A program made the translations under genes and the position numbers. From Streptomyces yatensis (GTDB taxonomy: Bacteria; Actinomycetota; Actinomycetes; Streptomycetales; Streptomycetaceae), in contig NZ_CP072941.1 in the NCBI RefSeq assembly GCF_018069625.1, positions 2,294,001 to 2,358,000 on the forward strand: a stretch of DNA of 64,000 nucleotides, given 5' to 3'. Position 1 is the first letter of the stretch. Each line of letters begins with the position of its first letter. This document shows, in pieces, positions 20,174-31,219 of this stretch. The notes beneath the pieces were generated by a model. That model was not told where the DNA came from, did not search any database, and worked only from the letters and a program-made list of their open reading frames with translations.

Positions 20174-21408
20174 GCGAACCGGCCGGGCCCCGCGATCCGG
20201 ACGTGTACCACCGCACCTACCGTCGCTGGGACGTCTACTTCGCGATCGTGTTCGCGGCCACCTTCCTGTTCGTGCTGGGCGGGTCGGACCCCGGCACCGG
20301 ACCGCGCGCGGTCGCGGCGGCCTTCTTCGCCGCGACCGCGCCCTGGTACGTGCTGGTGGGCCGGCCGGTACTGCTGGCGGAAGGCGAGGATCAGCCCCGC
20401 GCGCTGGTCTATCTGGTGGGGCTGTTCCTGCTGTTCGTGGTGCCCTCGGCGCTGGTCGGGGAGACCCGGATCGCCATCTTCGCGCTGACGCCCCAGTGCT
20501 TCATGCTGCTGCGGATGCGCGGGGCGCTGATCGCCGTCACCGTGATCAACGTGGTCCCGGTGGTGGTCTGGGCGCTCGTGGAGCGGCCGGATTCCGGGGA
20601 TCTGTTCTTCAACTCCCTCTTCGCGGCCGTCTCCTGGGCCTTCTCGCTGATCATCGGCAGCTGGATCATCATGGTGCTCCAGCAGAGCGCCGAGCGCGCC
20701 CGGCTGATCGCCGAGCTGGACGCCAGCCGCGAGGAGGTGGCCCGGTTGTCGGCCGCGCACGGCGCCCTCGCGGAGCGGGAGCGGCTGACCCGGGAGATCC
20801 ACGACACCCTCGCCCAGGGCTTCACCAGCCTGCTGATGCTCGTTCAGGCCGTGGAGTCGGAGCTGGACCACGACATGCCGCTGGCCCGCCGGCACTTGGG
20901 CCTCATGGCCGCTACGGCCCGGGAGAACCTCGCGGAGGCCCGCGCCCTGGTCGCCGGCGCCGGCCCGGCCGACCTGGACGGCAGTTCGCTCCCCGACGCG
21001 CTGCGGCGGCTGGCCGCGCGGCACGGGGAGCGGACCGGCACTCCCGCCCGTGTCGAGGTCTCGGGGGCGGTCCGGCCGCTGCCCGCCGCCGTGGAGGTGG
21101 TGGCGCTGCGCGGCTGCCAGGAGGCGCTGTCCAACGCCCGCCGGCACGCGGGGCCGGGCGCCGCCGTCACCATCGCGCTCGGCTACGGCGAGGACGCGCT
21201 GCGGCTGCGGGTCCGGGACTCCGGCCGTGGCTTCGACCCGCGCGCCCCGCGCGAGGGCTACGGCCTGGCCGGGCTGCGCGCACGGGCGGGCGAGGTGGGC
21301 GGCACGGCGGAGGTGGCCGCCGCCCCGGGCGAGGGCACGACGGTCGCGCTCGAACTGCCCGTCCAGCCGACCGCCCCGTCCCCCCATCCAGCCCGGCCGA
21401 CGCAATGA
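20131..21408 (+). CDS. NarL-class sensor histidine kinase with integral membrane sensor
   Basis: A 425-residue kinase. I chose the GTG at 20131 because GGAGGA sits eight bases upstream; this overlaps the permease by 43 bases. A GTG at 20203 is the fallback. Residues about 27-165 hold five to six membrane helices. The HisKA_3 box with the phospho-acceptor is LTREIHDTLAQGF. The ATPase domain has EALSNARRHAGPGA and DSGRGFDPR...GYGLAGLRARAG. It likely phosphorylates the adjacent regulator and senses membrane or cell-wall perturbation, as intramembrane kinases beside ABC-2 exporters often do (inference). Confidence 0.9.
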   Translation: MSADLPLEEPPGRLSEPAGPRDPDVYHRTYRRWDVYFAIVFAATFLFVLGGSDPGTGPRAVAAAFFAATAPWYVLVGRPVLLAEGEDQPRALVYLVGLFLLFVVPSALVGETRIAIFALTPQCFMLLRMRGALIAVTVINVVPVVVWALVERPDSGDLFFNSLFAAVSWAFSLIIGSWIIMVLQQSAERARLIAELDASREEVARLSAAHGALAERERLTREIHDTLAQGFTSLLMLVQAVESELDHDMPLARRHLGLMAATARENLAEARALVAGAGPADLDGSSLPDALRRLAARHGERTGTPARVEVSGAVRPLPAAVEVVALRGCQEALSNARRHAGPGAAVTIALGYGEDALRLRVRDSGRGFDPRAPREGYGLAGLRARAGEVGGTAEVAAAPGEGTTVALELPVQPTAPSPHPARPTQ

Positions 21409-21451
21409 ACTCCGCCACATGAACGCCGAGGGTATGAACGAGGAGCGCACG

Positions 21452-22072
21452 GTGATCCGGATTCTGATCGCGGACGACCACCCGGTGGTGCGGGAGGGGC
21501 TGCGCGGCATGCTCGGCGCCGAACCCGATCTGACGGTCGTCGGCGAGGCGGACAGCGGGCCGCGGGCGGAGGCGCTGTGCGCCTCGCTGCGGCCCGACGT
21601 GGTGCTGATGGACCTGCGGATGCCGGGCGGTGGCGGGGTGGAGTCGATCGCCCGGATGACCGCCGCCGGGCTGCCGTCCCGCGTGATCGTGCTGACCACG
21701 TACGAGACGGACGGGGACATCCTGCGCGCGGTGGAGGCGGGCGCGGCGGGCTATCTGCTCAAGGACATGGCCCGCGCCGAGCTGGCCGAGGCCGTACGCT
21801 CCGCCGCTCGCGGCGAGACGGTCCTGGCCCCGTCCGTCGCCGCCCGGCTCATGGACCAGCTGCGCGACCGGCCCGAGCGCCCCCGCCTCTCCGAGCGGGA
21901 GACGGCCGTGCTGCGGCTGGTCGCGCAGGGGTGCACCAACGCGGAGATCGGACGACGTCTGTTCATCGGCGAATCGACGGTGAAGACCCATCTGCTGCGG
22001 GCCTTCGGCAAGTTGGGCGTGGACGACCGCACCGCGGCGGTCACCAGCGCGATGCGGCTGGGCCTGCTGTAG
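21452..22072 (+). CDS. NarL/FixJ-family response regulator
   Basis: A 206-residue regulator. The receiver domain (about 1-118) has the acidic pair in ADDHPVV, the phospho-acceptor Asp in LMDLRMPGG, and the conserved Lys in LLKDMARAE. A LuxR-type helix-turn-helix follows (LSERETAVLRLVAQGCTNAEIG, positions about 140-161). The GTG at 21452 has GAGGAG six bases upstream; ATGs at 21419 and 21434 are possible earlier starts. It probably controls the upstream ABC exporter. Confidence 0.93.
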   Translation: MIRILIADDHPVVREGLRGMLGAEPDLTVVGEADSGPRAEALCASLRPDVVLMDLRMPGGGGVESIARMTAAGLPSRVIVLTTYETDGDILRAVEAGAAGYLLKDMARAELAEAVRSAARGETVLAPSVAARLMDQLRDRPERPRLSERETAVLRLVAQGCTNAEIGRRLFIGESTVKTHLLRAFGKLGVDDRTAAVTSAMRLGLL

Positions 22073-22085
22073 GGGCAGCGCAAGC

Positions 22086-22118
22086 GAAGGGGGCCCGGGG
22101 AATCCCCGGGCCCCCTTC
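22086..22118. terminator. Bidirectional terminator, response regulator / hisS
   Basis: A perfect 15-bp GC-rich stem (22086-22100 with 22104-22118) closes a 3-base loop between two convergent genes, 13 bases after one stop and 10 before the other. Confidence 0.85.
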
Positions 22119-22127
22119 GATTCCCGC

Positions 22128-23390
22128 TCAGGCGAGGCGCGAGCGGATTGCCTCGACCACCTCGGCCAGGGGCACCGGCGCCTGTTCGCCGGACTCCATG
22201 TCCTTCAGCTGGACGACGTCCTCCGCGAGGTCGCGCTCGCCCGCCACGATCGCGTAGCGCGCGCCGCTGCGGTTGGCCGCCTTCATCGCGGCCTTGAGGC
22301 CCTTGCCGCCGTAGGCGAAGTCCGTGGCGACTCCCGCCGTGCGGAGCTCGCCGACCACGCCGAAGAGGACCTTCCTGGCCTCCTCCCCCAGCGGCACCGC
22401 GAAGACGCTGACGGCGTCGGGCAGGTCCAGCTCGATGCCCTCGGCCTCCAGTGCCAGCACCGTACGGTCCACGCCGAGCGCCCAGCCCACCGAGGGCAGC
22501 GCCGGGCCGCCGATCATCTCGGACAGCCCGTCGTAGCGGCCGCCGCCGCCGACCGCGGACTGCGAGCCCAGCCCGTCGTGGACGAACTCGAAGGTGGTCC
22601 GGGTGTAGTAGTCCAGGCCGCGCACCAGCTTCGCGTCGTCCTCGAAGGTCACGCCCCGCGCGGTGATCAGCTCACGGACCTCCGCGTGGTACGCCTTGCA
22701 CTCCTCGCACAGGTAGTCGCGCAGCAGCGGGGCGCCGGTCAGCTGCTCGCGTACCGCCTCGCGCTTGTCGTCCAGCACCCGCAGCGGGTTGATCTCGACG
22801 CGTGCCCGGGTGTCCTCGTCCAGGTCGAGGCCGCGCAGGAAGTCCTGGAGGGCGGCCCGGTAGACGGGGCGGCAGGTGGCGTCGCCCAGCGAGTTCAGCA
22901 GGATGCGGAAGTTCCGCAGCCCCAGCGAGCGGTACGCGTCGTGGGCCAGGATGATCAGCTCGGCGTCCAGGGCCGGGTCCTCGGCGCCGATCGCCTCCGC
23001 CCCGACCTGCGAGAAGTGGCGGTAGCGGCCCTTCTGCGGCCGCTCGTAGCGGTAGTACGAGCCCGAGTACCAGAGCTTGACCGGCAGGGATCCGGCCTTG
23101 TGCAGATTGGCCTCCAGGGCGGCGCGCAGCACCGAGGCGGTGCCCTCGGGGCGCAGCGCGAGCTCGTCGCCGCCCTTGGTGGTGAGGGTGTACATCTCCT
23201 TGGTCACGATGTCGGTGGACTCGCCGACGCCGCGCGCGAAGAGCTCCACGTTCTCGAAACCGGGGGTCTCGACATAGCCGTAGCCGGAGCGCTTGAGCGG
23301 TGCGGCGATCGCCTCGCGCACCGCCAGGTACGCCGCGGAGGCCGGCGGGATCAGGTCATACGTGCCCCGGGGGGCTTTGAAGGTGCTCAA
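22128..23390 (-). CDS. hisS: Histidyl-tRNA synthetase
   Basis: A 420-residue class IIa synthetase. Motif 2 is [11 protein letters not shown], the His-specific [13 protein letters not shown] stretch follows, and motif 3 is [25 protein letters not shown] (positions about 280-305). A C-terminal anticodon-binding domain ends it. The TTG at 23390 gives (M)[15 protein letters not shown], the usual beginning; the open frame upstream is not conserved-looking. It lies 13 bases downstream of the metallo-hydrolase gene, so they are co-transcribed. Confidence 0.96.
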   Translation of the reverse strand: MSTFKAPRGTYDLIPPASAAYLAVREAIAAPLKRSGYGYVETPGFENVELFARGVGESTDIVTKEMYTLTTKGGDELALRPEGTASVLRAALEANLHKAGSLPVKLWYSGSYYRYERPQKGRYRHFSQVGAEAIGAEDPALDAELIILAHDAYRSLGLRNFRILLNSLGDATCRPVYRAALQDFLRGLDLDEDTRARVEINPLRVLDDKREAVREQLTGAPLLRDYLCEECKAYHAEVRELITARGVTFEDDAKLVRGLDYYTRTTFEFVHDGLGSQSAVGGGGRYDGLSEMIGGPALPSVGWALGVDRTVLALEAEGIELDLPDAVSVFAVPLGEEARKVLFGVVGELRTAGVATDFAYGGKGLKAAMKAANRSGARYAIVAGERDLAEDVVQLKDMESGEQAPVPLAEVVEAIRSRLA

Positions 23391-23403
23391 CGGAAGTCTC
23401 TCG

Positions 23404-24120
23404 TCACATTCCTCGTCGCGGAGCCGGGCGCTGCGCGCCGTCTCCCAGGCCGGCGGCCACCTCGCGCAGATACGGGTTGGTGGCGCGCTCACGGCCGATG
23501 CTGGTCTGGGGGCCATGGCCGGACAGCACCACGGTCGAGTCGTCGAGCGGCAGGCACACACGGGCCAGCGATTCGAGTATCTCGGCGTGATCGCCGCCGG
23601 GCAGATCGGTGCGTCCGATGGAGCCGGCGAAGAGCAGATCGCCCGCGAAGAAGACGGACGGGACGTCCGCCTGCTCGGGCATCTGGAAGGTCACCGACCC
23701 CTTGGTATGGCCCGGGGCGTGCGCGACGGTGAGGTCGAGACCGGCCAGCTTCAGCTCGGCGCCGTCGGCCAGCTCCTTGACGTCGTCCGGCTCGCCCACG
23801 GTGAGCTCGCCCATCAGCGGCATGCCGATGGAGCGTCCGAGGGCCTTCTCGGGGTCGCTCATCATGTAGCGGTCGGACGGGTGGATCCAGGCCGGTACGT
23901 CATGCGCGCCGCAGACCGGGACGACCGAGGCGACATGGTCGATATGGCCGTGGGTGAGGACGACGGCGACGGGCTTGAGCCGGTGCTTGGCGACCGCCTC
24001 CGCGACGCCTTGGGCCGCCTGATGGCCCGGGTCGATGATCACGCACTCCTCACCGGCGGCGGGGGCGACCAGATAGCAATTGGTCCCCCAGGCCCCGGCA
24101 GGGAACCCGGCAATGAGCAC
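23404..24120 (-). CDS. MBL-fold metallo-hydrolase (glyoxalase II-like)
   Basis: A 238-residue metallo-beta-lactamase-fold protein. The zinc motif is [10 protein letters not shown] near residue 56, with further ligands in [18 protein letters not shown] and SGHGPQT. This ligand pattern fits the glyoxalase II / hydroxyacylglutathione-hydrolase branch. In Actinobacteria the true substrate may be a mycothiol thioester; that is inference. It sits upstream of hisS in the same direction, an arrangement I recall as common in Streptomyces. Confidence 0.9.
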   Translation of the reverse strand: MLIAGFPAGAWGTNCYLVAPAAGEECVIIDPGHQAAQGVAEAVAKHRLKPVAVVLTHGHIDHVASVVPVCGAHDVPAWIHPSDRYMMSDPEKALGRSIGMPLMGELTVGEPDDVKELADGAELKLAGLDLTVAHAPGHTKGSVTFQMPEQADVPSVFFAGDLLFAGSIGRTDLPGGDHAEILESLARVCLPLDDSTVVLSGHGPQTSIGRERATNPYLREVAAGLGDGAQRPAPRRGM

Positions 24121-24272
24121 GATCGTCCTTAGAAGTCGTCCGGTGGAAGATTGTCGGCGGCTTCAGAGCCTACCGGCGGCGCCCCCACCACAGCGAACCC
24201 GTATACGGTACGGCCGAGCCCTCACGCACAACAGCAGGACACTGACGGCACACGCCTTGAGGAGACGACCCG

Positions 24273-25139
24273 GTGGTCAGTAACGAGCAGCGGCGGCGGC
24301 AACTCGCCCGGGAGAAGTACCTTCGCCAGCAGCAGCGGCGCGAATCCGCCCGGCACAAGACGCGCCAGCGCAATGTCGTGATCGCCGCCGTGCTGGCCGT
24401 GGTCCTGGCCGGTGGCGGTGCCATCGCGGCCACGGGCGCGCTGTCCGGGAGCGACAAGGACAAGACGAAGGACGACGCCGCCGCGTCCGGCACCCCCTCG
24501 GCCGCCCCCACCAGCAAGGCGCCGGACCCCTGTGCCAAGGAGGCGAAGGCGGTCGCGGACAAGAAGCCGAAGAAGCTGTCGTGGAAGAAGGAGCCTGCGC
24601 TCACGGTCGACGAGTCGGCCTCCTACACGATGAAGCTGGAGACGACCTGCGGGGACATCTCCGTGGCCATGGACGCCGGCAAGGCGCCGCACACGGTCAA
24701 CTCCTTCGGCTTCCTGGCGGGCAAGGGCTACTTCGACCACACCAAGTGCCACCGGCTGGTGAACTCGGGGATCTTCGTGCTGCAGTGCGGTGACCCGCAG
24801 GGCACCGGCGCGGGCGGCCCCGGCTACACCCTGCCGGACGAGAACCTGAAGGACCCCTCGATCAAGGGCGGAAAGTACCCGGCCGGGACCGTCGCCATGG
24901 CCAACCAGTACAACCCGCAGACCAAGCAGGGCAAGAACACCGGCGGCAGCCAGTTCTTCCTGGTCTACAAGGAGAGCGAGCTCCCGCCGTACTACACGCC
25001 CTTCGGCACCGTGGACAAGGCGGGGATGAAGGTCCTGAAGAAGATCGCCGACGCCGGTGCGGGAGCCCCGGACCAGACGATGAACACCGCCCCCAACGCC
25101 AGCGTCGTGATCAACAAGGCGACGGTCGGCAAGTCCTGA
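24273..25139 (+). CDS. Membrane-anchored cyclophilin-type peptidyl-prolyl isomerase
   Basis: A 288-residue protein. A basic cytoplasmic start with QQQRRESARHK is followed by one membrane segment (VVIAAVLAVVLAGGGAIAA), so the domain is extracytoplasmic. A Lys/Asp/Ala-rich linker leads to a cyclophilin domain from about residue 115, with NSFGFLAGKGYFD, CHRLVNSG and GSQFFLVYK. It should catalyse proline isomerisation in secreted proteins. The GTG at 24273 follows GAGGAG. It lies divergent from the metallo-hydrolase gene. Confidence 0.92.
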   Translation: MVSNEQRRRQLAREKYLRQQQRRESARHKTRQRNVVIAAVLAVVLAGGGAIAATGALSGSDKDKTKDDAAASGTPSAAPTSKAPDPCAKEAKAVADKKPKKLSWKKEPALTVDESASYTMKLETTCGDISVAMDAGKAPHTVNSFGFLAGKGYFDHTKCHRLVNSGIFVLQCGDPQGTGAGGPGYTLPDENLKDPSIKGGKYPAGTVAMANQYNPQTKQGKNTGGSQFFLVYKESELPPYYTPFGTVDKAGMKVLKKIADAGAGAPDQTMNTAPNASVVINKATVGKS

Positions 25140-25222
25140 GGTCGCCGACGTGCGTACTGCGAAATTTCGGTCGCGCAGGATACGGACAGCCGGGGCACCG
25201 GTCGCCTATGTTGGCGTTGTGT

Positions 25223-25331
25223 AGGGTGCCTGCCCCGGAGGCCGCCACCCTGCCGTGAGACCGGCCAGGGCGCATCCCGGCCGGAAGAAACTGTGGACGA
25301 TGCCGGCGGGCCGCGCGCCCGCCCCGGCATC
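25223..25331 (+). ncRNA. Candidate structured 5' leader with three consecutive stems
   Basis: Three stems lie between a TATGTT -10-like hexamer (25207-25212) and the ribosome site of the DUF349 gene. Stem 1: AGGGTG 25223-25228 with CACCCT 25246-25251, plus an inner CCT/AGG. Stem 2: 25261-25270 with 25276-25284, 9 bp with one bulged A. Stem 3: 25299-25331, a long GC-rich hairpin that ends four bases before GGAGGAGG. I do not recognise it as a known riboswitch class. Confidence 0.45.
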
Positions 25332-25347
25332 ATGTGGAGGAGGCGCT

Positions 25348-26577
25348 GTGAGCAGCGAGCCTTGGGGCCGCGTCGACGAGGCGGGGACCGTATACGTGCG
25401 GACGGCCGACGGTGAGCAGGTCGTCGGATCGTGGCAGGCGGGATCGCCGGAAGAGGCCCTCGCCTACTTCGAGCGCAAGTACGACGGTCTGGTCGTCGAG
25501 ATCGGTCTCCTCGAGCGCCGGGTCAAGACCACCGATCTGTCGGCCAAGGACGCGACGGCGGCCATCGACCACATCCGGCACCAGGTCGACGAGCACCACG
25601 TGGTCGGCGATCTGGACGCGCTGAGGAAGCGGCTCGACAAGCTCGCCGGGGACGTCGAGGCCCGCCGCGAGCAGCGCAAGGCGGCCAAGGCGGTCCAGGC
25701 CGACGAGGCCCGCAGGGCCAAGGAGGACCTGGTCGCCGAGGCCGAGCAGCTGGCGGCCAGCGAGCAGTGGCGGGCGGCCGGGGAGCGGCTGCGCGCCCTG
25801 GTGGACACCTGGAAGGGCCTGCCGCGCCTGGACCGCAAGACGGACGACGAGCTGTGGCACCGCTTCTCGCACGCCCGCTCGGCGTTCTCCAAGCGCCGCA
25901 AGGCCCATTTCGCGGCCCTGGACGCACAGCGCGAGGAGGCCCGGCAGACCAAGGAGAAGCTGGTCGCCGAGGCCGAGGCGCTCTCCGGCTCCACCGACTG
26001 GGGTCCGACCGCGGCCCGGTACCGGGAGCTGATGGCGGACTGGAAGGCCGCGGGCCGTGCGCAGCGGGAGGCCGAGGAGGACCTGTGGAACCGCTTCCGC
26101 GGTGCGCAGGACATCTTCTTCCAGGGGCGCAGCGAGGTCTTCGCGGAGCGCGACGCCGAGCAGCGGGAGAATCTCACCCGTAAGGAGGAGCTCGTCGTCG
26201 AGGCCGAGAAGCTGCTGCCGATCTCGGACCTGAAGGCGGCCCGCGCGGCCTTCCGCTCGGTCAACGAGCGGTGGGAGGCCATCGGCCATGTGCCGAGGGA
26301 CGCCCGGGCCCGGATCGAGGGCCGGATCCACGCGGTGGAGCGCGCCATCCAGGAGGCCGAGGAGGCGGAGTGGCGGCGGACCAACCCCGAGGCGCGGGCA
26401 CGCGCCCAGGGGCTCACCGGCCAGCTGCAGGACGCCGTCGACAAGCTGCGTACCCAGATCGACGCGGCCCGCGCGGCGGGGAACAACGCGAAGGCCGACA
26501 AGCTCTCCAGGGAGCTGGAGGGCCGGCAGGCGCTGCTGGACCAGGCGCTGAAGGGTCTGCAGGAGTTCGGCGGCTGA
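25348..26577 (+). CDS. DUF349 coiled-coil protein
   Basis: A 409-residue, highly charged, mostly helical protein. After an N-terminal beta-rich stretch (SSEPWGRVDEAGTVYVRTADG), it carries three to four DUF349 repeats of about 75 residues, each with a W at a fixed place (SEQWRAAGERLRALVDTWKG; DWGPTAARYRELMADWKAAG; and RAAFRSVNERWEAIGHVPRD). DUF349 proteins are of unclear function and look like nucleic-acid or scaffold-binding helices. The GTG at 25348 has GGAGGAGG in front. A structured leader precedes it. Confidence 0.9.
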   Translation: MSSEPWGRVDEAGTVYVRTADGEQVVGSWQAGSPEEALAYFERKYDGLVVEIGLLERRVKTTDLSAKDATAAIDHIRHQVDEHHVVGDLDALRKRLDKLAGDVEARREQRKAAKAVQADEARRAKEDLVAEAEQLAASEQWRAAGERLRALVDTWKGLPRLDRKTDDELWHRFSHARSAFSKRRKAHFAALDAQREEARQTKEKLVAEAEALSGSTDWGPTAARYRELMADWKAAGRAQREAEEDLWNRFRGAQDIFFQGRSEVFAERDAEQRENLTRKEELVVEAEKLLPISDLKAARAAFRSVNERWEAIGHVPRDARARIEGRIHAVERAIQEAEEAEWRRTNPEARARAQGLTGQLQDAVDKLRTQIDAARAAGNNAKADKLSRELEGRQALLDQALKGLQEFGG

Positions 26578-26604
26578 TGTCGTTCCGCTGATCCGGCCGA
26601 TACG

Positions 26605-26649
26605 ACGGCGGCGGCCCCCGGTGCCTCGAGCACCGGGGGCCGCCGCCGT
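26605..26649. terminator. Bidirectional terminator, DUF349 gene / relA
   Basis: A perfect 20-bp stem (26605-26624 with 26630-26649) and a 5-base loop between the convergent DUF349 and relA genes. Confidence 0.9.
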
Positions 26650-26679
26650 GTGGTGAGCTGTTTCAGCGGGTGCGGGTCC

Positions 26680-29211
<2,532 letters not shown>

Positions 29212-29381
29212 GAGCACTCCTCAAGCGGTCCGGACCTCGAAAGGTCAGGCTGCCATGGTATCGATCCCGCCACTCCGCTTGCCTGCCGACCGCCAAGCCG
29301 GGCATGACGGAGGCATGTGGCGGCATGACGGAGGGCGGGGACCGGCGGTGCGCGGTCCCCGCCCTCCGGCGGTTCTCTCGG

Positions 29382-29472
29382 CCCGGTGCGCGGGCCTCGA
29401 CCCGGTGTGCGGGCCTCGACCCGGTGTGCGGGCCTCGACCCGGTGTGCGGGCCTCGACCCGGTGTGCGGGCC
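29382..29472. repeat. 19-bp tandem array just downstream of apt
   Basis: Four full 19-bp units starting at 29382, 29401, 29420 and 29439 and a partial fifth from 29458, with the sequence CCCGGTGTGCGGGCCTCGA; the first unit has one substitution. The array ends 11 bases beyond the apt stop and fills much of the gap between apt and the relA start. Confidence 0.95.
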
Positions 29473-29483
29473 CGTGATCCGGC

Positions 29484-30080
29484 TCAGACCGTGATCAGGG
29501 CCTCCAGCGGGGCGCTGTCGAGCGCGGCCAGCAGCCGGCCGCGGCCGTCGAGGAAGCCGAGCTCCAGCAGCACGGCGACCCCGGCGATCTGGGCGCCGGC
29601 CCGCCGGATGAGCCGCAGGGACGCCTCGGCGGTGCCGCCGGTGGCCAGGACGTCGTCGATCACCAGGACCCGGTCGCCGGGCTCCAGCGCGTCGGCGTGT
29701 ATCTCGATCTCGGCGGTGCCGTACTCCAGCTCGTACGCCTGACCGAGCGTCGCCCCCGGGAGCTTGCCGGCCTTGCGGACCGGTACGAAGCCGATTCCGG
29801 CGCGGACGGCGGCCGGGGCGGCGAGGATGAAGCCGCGGGCCTCCAGGCCCACCACCTTGTCCGCCCGGTACCGGACGCACAGCTCGGCGAGCGCCTCGGT
29901 GAGCGCGCCGAAGGCGGCGGCGTCGGCGAGCAGCGGGGTGATGTCCTTGAACATCACGCCCGGCTTGGGGTAGTCCGGCACGTCCTGGATCCGGCTGAGG
30001 AGCAGCGTGCGCAGCTCCTCGGCGGCGGCCGCGCCGGATCCGTCGGGACTGTCCGCCGTGGTCTTCGTCGTCTCGGTCAT
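29484..30080 (-). CDS. apt: Adenine phosphoribosyltransferase
   Basis: A 198-residue purine-salvage enzyme that joins adenine and PRPP to make AMP. The PRPP-binding motif VLVIDDVLATGGTA is near residue 128 and PDYPKPGVMFKDITPLL near the start. An N-terminal Thr/Ala-rich extension of about 20 residues is longer than usual. It stands between secF upstream and relA downstream, an order long known in Streptomyces and consistent with control of adenylate pools beside ppGpp metabolism. Confidence 0.96.
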   Translation of the reverse strand: MTETTKTTADSPDGSGAAAAEELRTLLLSRIQDVPDYPKPGVMFKDITPLLADAAAFGALTEALAELCVRYRADKVVGLEARGFILAAPAAVRAGIGFVPVRKAGKLPGATLGQAYELEYGTAEIEIHADALEPGDRVLVIDDVLATGGTAEASLRLIRRAGAQIAGVAVLLELGFLDGRGRLLAALDSAPLEALITV

Positions 30081-30096
30081 CGTCGGACGCCCCCGC

Positions 30097-31218
30097 TCAT
30101 CGCCGCTTGCCGGACGGCCGGCCGCGCCCCCGGTTACGGGAGGCGGGCTGGCGGCGCTGGCCGACGACCCCGGCGGGGGCCGCGGCGGCGTCCTCCAGGT
30201 CGGGGGCTTCCTCCTCGTCGGACGCCGATCCGGCCGCCTCGGCCTTGGCGGTCGCGGCGCGCTTGGCCTTGACCCGCTTGGCCAGCGCCTTCATCTTCGG
30301 GTCGCGCTCCTTCAGATCGGCGACCAGCGGGGTCGCGATGAAGATCGAGGAGTACGCACCGGCGGCGAGGCCGACGAAGAGCGCCAGGGAGATGTCGTTG
30401 AGCATGCCGGCGCCGAGCAGACCGCCACCGATGAACAGCAGCGCGCCGACCGGCAGCAGCGCCACGATCGTGGTGTTGATGGACCGCACCAGGGTCGAGT
30501 TGAGGCTGCGGTTGGCGATTTCGCTGTAGGTGAAGCGGGTCTGCTTGGTGAGGTCCTTCGACGCTTCCTTGAGACCGTCGAAGACCACGACGGTGTCGTA
30601 GAGCGAATAACCGAGGATCGTCAGCAGACCGATCACGGTGCCCGGAGTGACCTCGAAGCCGACCAGTGCGTAGACACCGACGGTGATGGTGAGGTCGTGG
30701 ATCAGGGCGATCAGGGCGGCCAGCGCCATCCGCCATTCGAAGGCGATGGCGAGATAGATCACCACCAGCACCATGAAGATCGCCAGGCCCTGCCATGCCT
30801 TGCTGGCGATCTGCTCGCCCCAGCTCGGGCCGACCAGCTGAGTGTCGATCTTGCTGGTCTTGACGCCCAGCTCCTTGGCGAGGTTCTCCTGGACCGGCAG
30901 CGCTTCCTTGGTGCCCAGCTCGCTGATCTGGATCCGCAGGCCGCCCCGGCCGAGCTCCTGGACCACGACGGTGTGGCCGCCGGACGCGTCCTCCGCCGTC
31001 TGGCGCAGGTCGGAGGCCGAGACCTTGGTGCTCGGGGTGGTGAAGACCGCGCCGCCGGAGAACTCGATGCCCATGTTGAGGCCGCGCACCGCCAGGCCCA
31101 CGATGGCCGTGATGGTGATCAGTATCGAGATGCCGTACCAGATCTTCCGCTTGCCGACGAAGTCGTAGCCGACCTCGCCTCGGTAGAGCCTGGCGCCGAG
31201 AGTGCCGAGTCGCGACAT
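30097..31218 (-). CDS. secF: Protein translocase subunit SecF
   Basis: A 373-residue RND-type membrane protein with six membrane segments and a periplasmic-type domain between the first two. Family signatures include GLNMGIEFSGGAVF, SYSLYDTVVVFDGLKE-like (YSLYDTVVVFDGLKEAS) and TTIVALLPVGALLFIGG. With SecD it uses the proton gradient to help protein export. It starts one base after the secD stop. The Arg/Gly-rich tail (NRGRGRPSGKRR) is cytoplasmic. Confidence 0.97.
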   Translation of the reverse strand: MSRLGTLGARLYRGEVGYDFVGKRKIWYGISILITITAIVGLAVRGLNMGIEFSGGAVFTTPSTKVSASDLRQTAEDASGGHTVVVQELGRGGLRIQISELGTKEALPVQENLAKELGVKTSKIDTQLVGPSWGEQIASKAWQGLAIFMVLVVIYLAIAFEWRMALAALIALIHDLTITVGVYALVGFEVTPGTVIGLLTILGYSLYDTVVVFDGLKEASKDLTKQTRFTYSEIANRSLNSTLVRSINTTIVALLPVGALLFIGGGLLGAGMLNDISLALFVGLAAGAYSSIFIATPLVADLKERDPKMKALAKRVKAKRAATAKAEAAGSASDEEEAPDLEDAAAAPAGVVGQRRQPASRNRGRGRPSGKRR

Positions 31219-31219
31219 C

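Noticed and set aside
26560..26592. Possible stop-spanning duplication at the DUF349 gene (two CTGAT copies)
   Set aside because: The similarity is weak and needs gaps, so I did not count it.
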